From contig NHNU01000010.1 of the NCBI GenBank assembly GCA_002785985.1, positions 806,001-870,000 on the forward strand: 64,000 bases of DNA, in the 5' to 3' direction. The DNA is from Microcyclosporella mali (lineage: Eukaryota; Ascomycota; Dothideomycetes; Mycosphaerellales; Mycosphaerellaceae). Shown piece after piece: positions 20,086 to 32,500 of the stretch (the first letter of the stretch is position 1; every line of letters starts with the position of its first letter). A model generated the notes under the pieces. That model searched no databases, was not told the origin of the DNA, and worked only from the letters and a program-made list of their open reading frames with translations. The position numbers were made by a program, and so were the translations under genes.

Positions 20086-23059
20086 ATGAGCGATTCTGAA
20101 GACGACCGGCCTCTTGTGGGTAAGTGAAGGACTTTGCGCGCATCCACGTTCCCCGAGTCTTGCGCCTCGGAATTCCACCAAGTCAGATTCCCCACCTGAA
20201 GCTGGACTTGGTCAAGTTTTACCCTTTTTCGCCCCAATCCTTCACAAGCGGCCATTTACCCATCATCAACACTCATTTGCACATGTTTCTTGGCGGCACG
20301 GGTCTATTTCATCTATCTGCGACTTCTTCAACACTTCCATCGACACCACGTGCGCAACGCTAACTTCTTCTGCTTCAGCCAAGTCGAAAGCAACCATCTC
20401 CAAATCGGACGACGCCGCCATGTCGAATGGTACCACGAAGACCAACGGCGTTCTGCCGGGCATCAGCTTGGCAAATGGTCCCGTTCAAGACATGGACATC
20501 GACAAGCCTGCCACGAATGGTACCACCAATGGCACCAAGCGGAAGGCCTCCTTACCCAATGGCAGAAGCTACAAAGATGCCACGGACTCCGACGATGATG
20601 ACGACGTGCCTCTGAAGAAGCGGAAAACCAAAGCTGTGCCCGACGATTCCGACGACGAGCCGCTTGTGAAAAAGTCAGCAAAGCCAGTCGCTGTCACGGC
20701 AGCACAGGTTGGCGAGGAATCCGACAACACACCTATCGCGCAAAAGCTGCAGAAGAAGAAGATTGCCATTGAGAAGAGAGCCAGCAAGGAGGCAAAAGAA
20801 ATCAGAAAGAAGGAAGCCGAGAGCGACGATGAAGATGACGAGCCCATTGCGAAGAAGAAGAAGGCACCAGCTAAGAAGCAGACGAATGGCATGAAGAAGG
20901 TCAAGAAAGAGGAATCAGACGACGATGACAAGCCTCTAGCCAAGAAGGTGCCCGCGAAGAGGGCCGCTCCCGCGAAGAAGGGAAAGAAAGACGAGGCTGT
21001 TCCCAAGAAGGGCAAAGGCAAGGTCAAAGAAGAATCGCCGGAGGAAGATGGCGAAGAGGAAGAAGAGTACAGATGGTGGGAGGATCCGAGCAAAGGAGAT
21101 GGCACCATCAAGTGGACGACTCTTGAACACAATGGAGTCGTTTTCCCGCCCGAGTATGAGCCTCTGCCTAAGAATGTCCGGATGCTCTATGACGGCGTGC
21201 CCGTCACGATGGATCCCGAAGCAGAAGAAATTGCGCATGCTTTCGGTGGCATGCTGAACTCAACTCACAACGTTGAGAACCCGACCTTCCAGAAGAACTT
21301 TTTCCACGATTTCAAGGAGGCACTCGACAAGACTGGTCACGCCAAGGATAAAGACGGAAACAAGGTCAAAATCCTCAAGTTCGACAAGTGCGATTTCAAG
21401 CCAATCTTCAACCACGTCGATGCCGAGCGCGCAGCAAAGAAAGCCCTTTCCGCGGCTGAGAAGAAAGCTCAGAAAGCCGAGAAGGACGAGAAGGAGGCTC
21501 CATACATGTATTGCATGTGGGACAACCGCAAGCAGAAAGTTGGCAACTTCCGTGTCGAACCACCAGGCCTCTTCCGTGGTCGTGGAGAACATCCCAAGAC
21601 TGGAAAATTCAAGAAGCGTGTCGCGCCGGAGCAGATCACTATCAACATTGGCAAGGACGCCATGGTCCCAAAGCCGCCAGATGGCCACAACTGGAAGGAG
21701 GTCAAGCACGATCAAGAGGGTACATGGCTGGCTATGTGGCAGGAGAACATCAATGGTGCCTACAAGTACGTCATGCTGGCAGCCAATTCCGATGTCAAGG
21801 GTCAGAGCGATTACAAGAAGTTCGAGAAGGCCCGTGAGCTCAAGAAACACATCGACAAGATTCGAAAGGATTACGAAAAGGAGCTGAAGTCGGAGTTGAT
21901 GGCCGAGAGACAACGTGCTACAGCGGTGTATCTCATCGACAGATTCGCCTTGCGTGCTGGCAACGAGAAGAGCGACGACGAAGCTGATACAGTTGGTTGC
22001 TGCTCGCTCAAGTTTGAGAACGTCACGCTTAGCCCACCGAACAAAGTCATCTTCGACTTCCTGGGTAAGGATTCAATCCGCTTCTACGATGAAGTCGAAG
22101 TCGATCCACAAGTGTTCAAGAATCTTAAGCTCTTCAAGCGCGCCCCGAAACAGGAAGGAGACGAAATCTTCGATCGTCTGACGACATCATCACTCAACAA
22201 GCATTTGTCCAACTACATGACCGGACTCACAGCGAAGGTCTTCCGTACATACAACGCCTCATATACCATGTCGCAGCTTCTCAGAGACTTGAAGGCCGAA
22301 GGAAACATCGCAGACAAAGTCAAAGCCTACAACGATGCCAATCGCGAGGTCGCCATCCTCTGTAACCACAAGCGAACTGTCGCCGCCAGTCACGCCGTGC
22401 AAATGGAGAAGATGGAAGATAAGATCAATGCCCTTCGTTACCAGCAATACCGTGTCAAGCAAATGATGCTCGCCCTTGAGCCGAAGCTGAAGAAGAAGAA
22501 GCCCGCCGGATACTTCGATCTTCCGAAAGGCCTCGATCAGGAATGGCAGAAGAACCATCACGAAGCACTTGTCGAGGAGCAGCGCACCAAGATCCAGAAG
22601 AAATTTGACAAGGAGAATGAAAAGCTCGAGGCCGATGGCGAGAAGCCCATGAAAGACAAAGAGCTCAAGGAGCGCATGGAGGTTGCGACAGAGCTCGAGG
22701 CTAAGCTCAAGCAAGAGTTGAAGCGCGGTAAAGTCGATCCTGAGGGAAAGAGTGCTTCTGTCGACAAGTACGAGAAGGATCTAGAGAAGCTCGACACTCG
22801 TATCGCTACAATGAAGACGCAGAGTGAGGATCGTGAAAACAACAAGGAGGTCGCCCTTGGCACTTCCAAGATCGTGAGTTGCCCCTACTCAATACAGCTT
22901 TCAAGAGACTAACGAGACCTACAGAACTACATTGATCCTCGTCTCACTGTCGTCTTCTCGAAGAAGTTTGACGTTCCCATCGAGCGCTTCTTCTCAAAGA
23001 CTCTCCGCGAGAAGTTTGAGTGGGCCATCAAGTCCGTCGACGAGGATTGGGAGTTTTAA
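20086..23059 (+). CDS. TOP1: DNA topoisomerase I (type IB)
   Basis: Three exons: 20086-20119, 20379-22873 and 22925-23059, total 887 residues. The first intron (259 nt) follows only 11 codons (MSDSEDDRPLV). The N-terminal third is a highly charged, disordered nuclear region of K-, E- and D-rich repeats. The core starts near YRWWEDPSKGDGTIKW. Catalytic pocket segments are visible: LIDRFALRAGNEK, KVFRTYNAS and LCNHKRTVAASH. A coiled-coil linker lies between them and the C-terminal domain, where SK-I-NYIDPRLTVVF carries the active-site tyrosine, residue 845, just after the second intron. It relaxes supercoils in transcription and replication through a 3'-phosphotyrosine intermediate. Length and architecture are normal. 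Confidence 0.97.
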
Positions 23060-24869
23060 ACCATCCCGAATTAATCCTGTGCATGAAAGCTTATCCATTG
23101 GACGGAGATATCTGAGTTTAGCGGGAGGGTTGGGTGGCTGTCGGGCGCGACAGGGCTTTGAAATTTGGGTGCACTCACGCGGCCAAAGAGGTACTGGCAT
23201 GGATCGATGAGGCTCACATCTGTCTCAATCGGTCCTCACACAGATTTACATGTGCGTATGAGAGAAAAGCGTGAAGATGCATGAGCATTGCTACTATACA
23301 AATATGAAACAGACGTGCCGTTACAACCTTCAGCGCTGCGAAGTCCGAGACGGTGCTGTTATAATTTGCAGCGCCTCCAAGTCCGAAACGATAGTGTATG
23401 GTGTGCTAGTTGCGCATCTCGCTCAGCTCGCGTTGAACCTCGCGTTGCTGCCAGGGACCCATGATGCTATCTCTTCTGACAGTGTGTCTAGGCCGTCATT
23501 ACTTGCAGGGACCATGCATGGTACAGCTGCTCGTCCGTCCAGAGCACGAGATGGTATCAACAACAGGATGCAGCCATGCTGCTTCTCTGCATCTCCTTCG
23601 CCGCCAGCACGGCCCTCGCAACTATTCAGCGGTGTTGAGAAAGGCAGCTTGAACTCACAAATATTTATAGAGGATCACAGCTTGTTGCAGCTGTAATTCA
23701 GCCATCTCCTTCGTCGTCGGAGAAGATTGAAATCGTGGGCTTGCCATTGCTGCTTTGCACACCTGTGACACTGGCGATTTGCGGCGTGAGAATAGATGTT
23801 TGGACAGACGACAGATTTGGAAAGAGTGAGCATCTTGCTTGACTGAAGGCATGTAAATTCCTCTGTCAAGCCCTATCAGTCGGTATCGAAGTGAAAGTTG
23901 ATCTCAAAGGCAGAAGCTCTTGTCGTGTTTGAAATATGACTGGACTTGAGTCCGAATCCACGTCATGAATTAGAAACCCCATGCTCGTGGGGTCCGAGTC
24001 CGAGTTTCAAGTCGATCAATATATTCATTTATAAGACTTCTGACTTCTGCCAGCACAACAGCCCCCAATGGCGATGTCTGTGAATGCACGACCTGCAGCA
24101 TTCTCGCCGACCAAAACTTCTCTATCAGGTCGAGAACCGATGTCAGACGTAGCAGGAAACGGACAAATTGATAATTCAGGTCCATCTCCGATACGACGAA
24201 CTGGTCATCGGTGGTTGATCGTCTCTACCACAGTCGGTCCCTAGATCTCGCATAGCAGCACAAAAGTCGTATACTGACAGGCTCTCATTCTCAGCATGCG
24301 GCGGCAGCAATTCTCTGCCCTGCTAGCATTCGACCCAGCTGGAAAGAAGGACGGAGAGCAGGACGAAGCGCATCATGGCCGCTCATCCGTCGAGGTGCCC
24401 AAGGATCACCCCACATAGCCTTAAGGAACTCTCTGTCGTCATCCTCGAGGCCATCCTACACGTCTGCAGCGCAGCCACGCCTCACCTCTCTTACCTTTCA
24501 CTGGACAGTTGCATCGTCCATGGCACTTCCTCTGGCTCGGCAGGCGTACGACTCATCATCTCTTGCTGCTAATGATCCCACCGGCTGGACCATCACAACT
24601 ATCTTCGCATGTATCCCGACAACAGCCTTGGGTATCTGGATGGCATACAGAACATCTCTATGGGAGCCGAGGACTATACGGTGACCTTGTTCGACTGTTC
24701 TCGGATTTGCGCAGAAAGGAATTGGTCGAGTAAGCGGGCCACGAGCGAGGATGCACTCCATATGTCGTTCAATGCGAGACGAATGTGATGCTGATGATGT
24801 CGAGACGAAGCGATGACTCACTTCAGCTGTCATCGGAGTCGATGTCACTGAGCAGTCTGGGTGTGACTC
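23060..24869. other. 1.8-kb gap, mostly without recognisable genes
   Basis: No family was recognised. A plus-strand frame at 23271-23696 (141 residues) looks random. A 54-residue frame at 24520-24684 is listed separately. The stretch lies between the convergent stops of TOP1 and the QTRT1-like gene, so it carries both 3' UTRs. Confidence 0.4.
24520..24684 (+). CDS. Possible 54-residue single-span membrane protein
   Basis: ATG to TGA encodes 54 residues beginning MALPLARQAYDSSSLAANDP. One hydrophobic stretch, WTITTIFACIPTTALGIWM, could span a membrane, and it is followed by positively charged AYRTSLWEPRTIR. The layout is protein-like, but I see no homologue or promoter. It might instead be one exon of a longer gene. 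A second short frame at 24298-24420 lies just upstream. Confidence 0.25.
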   Translation: MALPLARQAYDSSSLAANDPTGWTITTIFACIPTTALGIWMAYRTSLWEPRTIR

Positions 24870-26376
24870 TCAATCCACCAGTAGATCCACGCCAACGCCT
24901 TTCAGTGCATCCACAGCCCACTGCGGAAATTTGTCCTTCTCCCCATCATAGAGCTTCCCAAAATACCCCTTGAGAAATTCCGGATACCGATCTTCGATGA
25001 TCGCATCTCGCACCCTTCGCATCATTCCAAGCAAGTAATGTACATTGTGCATGCTAAGCAGATGCGCTCCGACCGTCTCCTTCGCAGTCGTATGATGGAT
25101 GAAAGCACGACTTATTCCCAGGCCGCCTTCAGATTCAGATCTGCAGCATACACATCTGCAGCCTTGTTCGATGGGTTGAAAGTCGTATGCGTAGATGGCA
25201 TTCTTGAGGTTGAAGCACCCGGAGTTTGTGATGGCATTGCCAAAGCGCGCAGTCCGTGTAGGCCAGACGCAGTCGAACATGTCCGCGCCGAGAGCGACGG
25301 AGACGAGGATATCTTCTGGGAAACCTACGCCCATGACGTAGCGCGGTTTGTGCGTCGGGAGTAAGCTCGTGCAAGTCCCAACGACTTTGCAAAATTCTGC
25401 TTTTGCTTCCCCACCACTGAGACCACCAATTGCGATGCCTGGCGTGTCGCGGGCTACCATCTCTTCGCAACATTCTCGGCGTAATTCCAGGTCGAGACCG
25501 CCTTGAATAATGCAGAAGAGGTTCTGGGTTTCGGGTTTCCCGTGCGCGGCTATGCAACGATCCAGCCACCGGACTGAGCGGTGCATGGCTTCTTTGATTC
25601 GGGCGTGGTCTGGGGAGGTCGTGGCGATAACGTCGTCGAGTTGCATTATGATGTCAGAGCCAATGGAGTTTTGGAGAGAAATGGAGTGTTCAGGGGTGAG
25701 TAGCCTGTGAGGTTTTAGAAAGGAACGAATGGGTGGCGATCGGGAGTGTATACATGGGAGTACCGTCGTGCGGGCTCAAGAAGCGGACGCCTTCTTCGGT
25801 GACTTGCGCGAGCTTGAGGAGGGAGACCATCTGAAAGCTGTCGCATCATCAGTGCCGAGTCCTCGGCGGGGNNNNNNNNNNNNNNNNNNNNNNNNCCCGC
25901 CGCTGTCTACTCCATGTCAGCCTCATCCTCGCTCAGATCTACCCTCGCACAGTCATACCTGTCAGGATATTGTGTGGCCATGACTGTAGCTTGTGCGCGC
26001 CGCCAATGGCGTCCAGTGTCTTCTGTCCCGGTTTGAGGCCACTGTCTCGTGTCAGTCTTTGTCTGATGTCTAACGTCATCTTCAGGTCCGTACAGATGAT
26101 AGGTGTTATTCAGACAGAGCCTACAGCTCGTCTCCTCAAGCTGCTTTGGAGTGAGTCCTTTCAGGGAGGCCTGCGTGGCGACTGGCATGAACATGGGCAG
26201 CTGAACAGGGCCATGCGGGAGGTGCAGGGTCGCTGCTCTGGCTTTCGTAGTCTGAGCAGAATGTGATCAGCGATTTGAGGATGTGGATGGGGTGACAACC
26301 TTACGGAACATGTTGCCACGAGATCGAAGGTCAGCGCTGACTGGGAGCGCTTTGGGCGCGTGTTCTCGTCAGACAT
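24870..26376 (-). CDS. Queuine tRNA-ribosyltransferase catalytic subunit (TGT)
   Basis: Six exons: 26376-26305, 26251-26094, 26041-25959, 25906-25897, 25837-25754 and 25704-24870. They sum to 1242 nt, 413 residues, close to human QTRT1. The N-terminus has LVATCS-TTKARAATLHLPHG; then NNTYHL-GLKPGQKTLDAIGG; then DSGG-FQMVSLL, which holds the first catalytic aspartate. The nucleophile is in MFDCVWPTRTARFG, and the zinc ligands are GCRCVCC and the His of LLSMHNVHYL. The enzyme swaps G34 for queuine in tRNAs with GUN anticodons, with QTRT2 as partner. Exon 4 is only 10 nt. The intron after it contains the 24-N assembly gap; its 59-nt length with the Ns counted is typical for this genome. Confidence 0.9.
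25872..25895. other. Assembly gap (24 Ns) inside intron 4 of the TGT gene
   Basis: A run of 24 N flanked on the left by CGGCGGGG and on the right by CCCGCCG, which are reverse complements. The unread bases should include the second base of the intron donor. A GC-rich hairpin would explain the failed read. Confidence 0.95.
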
Positions 26377-26529
26377 GTTATGTGAGGTTGTTAGTGCGAA
26401 TGCCTAGCACGATCTTGGTGGGCTTATGTCATGAGGGCGGAGTCCGAAATATTCCGGCTAGAACGCTGGCGGTGAAAGCGTGTGCCGCTTACCTAAGCGC
26501 GTATATAGCACGTTTCGTAGAGCCTTAAT

Positions 26530-29500
26530 TCATTTATAGCTAGAGGTTTTCGAGAGCCTTAGAAACCTAGAATAGACAAGTGTGAAAGAGCTATTCTAGC
26601 TATTTTATTAATTTATCTTTAATTAATTAAGAAAATTACTTATTATTTTATATTAGCTATTAAATACATTTCTATATATTAGAAGAGTTTTTATTAATTT
26701 TATAAGAATAAAGATAAGATAATTACTAATTAATTAGATCTATCTCCTTTTTATCCTTTTATTACTTTCTAATAATCTCTAGATCTATCTCTATATTATA
26801 AAATAGTAAAAGGATAGAAAGGAGCTAAACTACTTACTTTCTATATTTTACTTTTTTTTTACTAATTACAAAAATTATTATTTAAGTAAATACTACTTCT
26901 ATTCTTCCTTTTATTCTTTAAAACTTATCTTTAGATTTATTATAGGTAAAGATAAAAGGATAAAAAGAAGCTATCTTAAGTTTTTTAAAAAAAATTATAA
27001 AAATTAAATATAGAAGCTTTTTATTTTATTTAGCTTAGCTGCTTTTTATTATTTTATCTTTATATATAAGAGCCTAGAGCTATCTTTATATTAAGTAAAA
27101 GTTTAAGGATAAATAATAGCTATCTTAGCTATTTTATAGATTTTACTCTTTATAGATTAAGAAAACTACTAGTTAATTTAATATAGCTTTTTAAATCCTT
27201 CTATCTCTCTATACTAATCTTTAGATCTCTTCTTAAAATTTAAAAGAAGAAAAGGATAAAAAGAAAGTATCTTAGCTATATTATTAATTAATTATATTAT
27301 ATTTTTTTTTTCTTTTCTAATAATAACCTCTAGATCTATCTCTATAATAAATAGAAATAAAAGGATAAAAAAAAGCTAGCTTAGCTATTTTAAAACTTTT
27401 ATAAGAATTTATTTTTAAAAATTACTAATTAATTTAATCTTACTTCTTTTCTTCCTTTTGTTTTTCTATAATAATCTCTAGATTTATCTTTATTATAAGA
27501 AAGTATAAAATAATAAAAAAGAGCTATTTTAGGTATTTTAAAAAAATAATTATAATAAGTTTAAAAGGTTATTAATTATTTTAACCTAGCTTCCTTTTAT
27601 CCTTTTATCCTTTTATCTTTTTATATTAATCTCTAGATTTATCTCTAGAATATAAAAAATTAGATAGATAAAAAGAGGCTTACTTATCTTATAGATTTTA
27701 TTTTTTTACTAATTAAAAAGATAATTATTAAATTAAATCTTACTTCTTTTCTTCCTTTTATCTCTTTATATTAATCTCTAGATTTATCTTAATAATAAGA
27801 AAAGATATAAGGATAAAAAGAAGCTATTTTAGGTATTCTAAAGATTTTCTAAAAATTTATCTAGAAAGATAATTTAATAATTAGACCTAGCTTCTTTTCT
27901 TTCTTTTTATTTTTTAATAGTAATATCTAGATTTATCTTTATACTAAGTAGTAAATTTCTTAATTAAGTAATTATAATATCTATAAATAAGCTAAGATTA
28001 CTCTTTCTAAACCTTTTATTCTTTTTTATTATAGAGATAAACCTAGAGGATTTTAATAAAGAATAAAAGAAAGAAAAGAAGTAAGATCTAAGTAAATAAT
28101 TATTTTTCTAGTTAAGAAGAAGTAAAATCTAAAAAATAAGTAAATTAACTCCTTTTAGTTCTTTTATTCCTTTATAATATAGAGAAAAATCTAGAGATTT
28201 ATAGAGGAAAACTTAAGGAAGAAAAAGAGTAATATCTAGTTAAATAATAATTTTATTAGAAGTAAAATTAATAAAGTAGCTAAATAGGCTCCTTTTTATC
28301 CTTATACTTTTTACTTAGTATAGAGAGAGACCTAGGCTCTTATATATAGAAATGAAACTATATAAAGAAGCTAGGACTAATTAGAAAATAAGCTTTATAA
28401 CTAAATTTTAATAAAAATTTAGAAAATCTAAAATAGCTATTTTTTATCTTTTTATCGTTTATAGAAATAAAGATAAATCTAGAGATTATAATAAAGAAAT
28501 AAAAGGAAGAAAAAGAGTAAGATTTAAATAATAATTTTTCTAATAACTAAAAAAAGAGGAAAATCTAGAAAATAAGTAAGTTAGCTCTTTTTTATCCTTT
28601 TATCCCTTTAGATTATATAAATAAATCTAGAGATTAACATAAAAAAATAAAAGGAAGAAAAGAAGTAGATTCTAATAGAATAATAATTTTTCTTAACTAA
28701 TTAAGATAGAATCTATAAAATAGCTAAGTTAGCTTATTCTACCCTTTAATTTTTTTTTAATATTAGGCTAAACTTAGAGATATTTATATAGCTTAGTATA
28801 GAAGAAGTAGAGGGAGAAACTAAGCCTAGTCTAGTAAAATAATAGTTCTTTTAAGTAACTAATAATTCTCTAAATAAATAAAGGTAAAAGCTATAAAATA
28901 GCTAAGATAGCTCCTTTCTTTCCTTTTATTTTTATATATTATAGAGATAAGTCTAGAGATTAATAGAGAAAGATAAAAGGAAGAAAAGAAGTAAGTTATA
29001 ACTAGATTATATATTTCCTAATTAGTTAATAGAATAAAATCTATAAGTAGATTAATTAGCTTCTTTTTACCGTTTTATTACTCTTTATTATAGAAGAATT
29101 AAAGGAGTCTAATCTTAGCTAATAAGGAAAATTTTTATAAAATAGCTAAAATAGCTCCTTTCTATCCTTTTATTTCTTTTGTTTATAGAGGTAAATCTAG
29201 AAACTATTATAGAAAAATAAAAGGAAGAAAAGAAGTAAGGTCTAAGTAAATAATAATTATTTAATCTAGTTAAGATAGAGTTAAGACTAAAATATAGGTA
29301 AATTAGCTTCTTTTTATCCCTCTATACTTTTTTATTATTGAAATAAATCTAGAGATTAAGAGGAAATTTATAAGGGAAAAAACAAGCTAAATCTAACTAG
29401 TTAATAGACTTCTTAATTAATTCTTTATAAAATTTATAAAATAGGTAGAATAGCTTTCTTTTATCTTCTTATTTCTTTTTAGTATAGAGAAATAGCTCCT

Positions 29501-32500
29501 TTCTATCCTTTTATTTTCCTATTATAGAGATAGATCTAGAAATAAAGGTAAGTAAATAAAGGAAAGAAAAGGAGCTATATCTATTTACTTAACTTTTATC
29601 TTAATAAATATAAAATAATATCTATAAGATAGCTAAGTTAGCTCTTATTTAATCTTTTACTAGTTAGAATTATAAGAATAGATCTATAGACTAATAGAGA
29701 AGGAAAAAGAATAAAATAAAGCTAGGTCTAATTAGAAAGAAATTTTTAAAAAGAAATTAAAGTAAAATTTATAATATAACTAAGGTAACTCCTTTTTATC
29801 CTTTTATCTCTTTATATTATTAAGAAAAACCTAGGGATTTTTATTAAAGAATAAAAGGAAGAAAAGAAGTAAGGTCTAATTAGATAATAACTATTCTAAT
29901 TAGTTAAGAAAAGATAAGACTTAAAAATTAAATAAGTTAGCTTCCTTTTATCCTTTTATATCTTTATAATATAGAAATTAGCTTAAATATTAATAGAAAA
30001 AATTAAAAGAAAGAAAATAAGCGAGGTCCATTAAGAGAGAAATTTTTTAAAATAAATTAAAGTAAAATTTATAATATAGTTAAGATAGTTTCTTTTCTTC
30101 CTTTTAGTTCTTTATAATATAGGGAAAAATCTAGAGATTTTTATTAAAGAATAAAAGGAAGAAAAGAAGTAAGGTCTAATAAGATAATAATTTTTCTAAT
30201 TTTTAAAGAAAAAATAAGACTTAGAAAATAAGTAAATTAGCTTCTTTTTATCCTTTTATATCTTTATAAGATAGAAATCAACTTTAAGAATAATAGAGAA
30301 AATTGAAAGGAAGAAACTAAGTAAGGTCTAATTAAAGAGAAATTTTTAAAAATAAATTATAGTAAAATTTATTATATAGCTAAGTAAGCTCCTTTTCTTC
30401 CTTTTACTCTTCTTTATTATAGAGATAAATCTTAAGAGTAATATAGAAGAATAAAAGGAAGAAAAGCAGTAAGGTCTAATAAGATAATAATTTTTCTTAT
30501 TAGTTAAGAAAAGTTAAGACTTAAAAGATAAGTAAATTAGCTCTCTTTTATCCTTTTATATCTTTATAATAAAGAAATTAGCTTAGATATTAATAGAGAA
30601 CATTAAAAGGAAGAAAATAAGCTAAGTCTAACTAAAGAGAAATTTTCTAGAATAAATAAAAGTAAAATTTATAATATAGCTCAAATAGCTTCTTTTCTTC
30701 CTTTTACTCTTCTCTATTATAGAGATAAACTTAGAGATTTTTATTAAAGAAGAAAAGGAAGAAAAGGACTAAGGTCTAGTTAAATAATAATTATTCTAAT
30801 TAGTTAAGAAAAAGTAGAACTTAAAAAATAAGTAAATTAGCTTACTTTTCTCCTTTTATATCTTTATAATATAGAGATTATATTAGATATTTATAAAGAA
30901 AATTAAAAGAAAGAAAATAAGCTAGGTCTAATTAAAGAGAAAATTTTTAACTAAATCTTTATAGGATCTATAAAATAGCTAAAGTAGCTTCTTTTTATCC
31001 TTTTAGTTCTTTGTATTGGAAGGAAAAACTTAAAGAATTTAATTAAAGAAGAAAAGGAAGAAAAGAACTAAGGTCTAATTAAATAGTAATTATTCTAATT
31101 AATTAAGAAAAAATAAGACTAAAAAAATAAGTAGATTAGCTTCCTTTATCCTTTTATATCTTTATAATATAGAAATAAGCTTAAATATTAATAGAGAAAA
31201 TTAAAAGTAAGAAAATAAGCTAGGTTTAATTAGAGAGAAATCTTTTTAACTAAATCTTTATAAAATCTAGAAAATAGCTAAAATAGCTTCTTTTCTTCCT
31301 TTTATTCTTCTCTATTATAGAGATAAATCCTAAGAGTAATATAGAAAAATAAGAGGAAGAAAAGGAATAAGGTCTAATTAAATATTAATTTCTCTAATTA
31401 GTTAAGAAAAAATAAGACTTAAAAAAGAAGTAAATTAGCTTACTTTTCTCCTTTTATATTTTTATAATATAGAAACTAACTTAGAGATTAATAGAGAAAG
31501 TTAAAAGGAAGAAAATAAGCTAGATTTAAGTGCTTAATAATTTTTTTTTATCAAATCTTTATAAGATCTATAAAATAGCTAAAGTAGCTTCTTTTTATCC
31601 TTTTATCTCTTAATATTATAGAGAAAACCCTAGAGATTTTTATAAAGGAATAAAACGAAGGAAAGAAGTAAGATCTTATTAGATAGGTAATAATCTTTCT
31701 AATTAATTAAGAAAAAATAAGACTTAAAAAATAAGTAAATTAGCTTCCTTTTATCCTTTTATATCTTTATAAGATAGAGATCGACTTTTAAGAATAATAG
31801 AGAAAATTAAAAGGAAGAAAATAAGTGAGGTCTAATTAAAGAGAAATTTTTAAAAATAAATTAAAGTAAAATTTATAATATCGCTAAGATAGCTCCTTTT
31901 CTTCCTTTTAGTTCTTTATATTAGAAAGAGAAACTTAGAATTTTTTATTAAAGAAGAAAAGGAAGAAAAGAAGTAAGATTTAATTAAATAATAATTATTC
32001 TAATTAGTTAAGAAAAAGTAAGACTTTAAAAATAAGTAAATTAGCTCTATTTTATCCTTTTAAATCTTTATAATATAGAGATCGACTTAGATACTAATAA
32101 AGAAAATTAAAAGGAAGAAAATAAGCTAGGTCTAATTAGAGAGAAACTTTTAAAAATAAAATAAATTAAAATTTATTATATAGCTAAGATAGCTTCTTTT
32201 CTTCCTTTTATTTCTTTATAAGATAGAGAAAAACCTAAAGATTTTTATTAAAGAATAAAAGGAAGAAACGAAGTAAGGTCTAATTAATTAATAATTATTT
32301 TAATTAGTTAAAAAAGATAAAACTTAAAAAAATAAGTAAATTAGCTCCCTTCTCTCCTTTTAAATCTTTATAATATAGAGATCGACTTAGATATTAATAA
32401 AGAAATCTAAAAGGAAGAAAGTAAGCGAGGTCTAATTAAGGAGAAATTTTTAAAAATAAATTATAGTAAAATTTGTTATATAGCTAAGTAAGCTCCTTTT

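Noticed and set aside
20569..21132. 187-residue Ser/Phe-rich minus-strand frame
   Set aside because: Antisense of the K/E/D-rich repeats of topoisomerase I; composition is explained by that.
23271..23696. 141-residue plus-strand frame
   Set aside because: No start context, domain or splice support; composition looks random.
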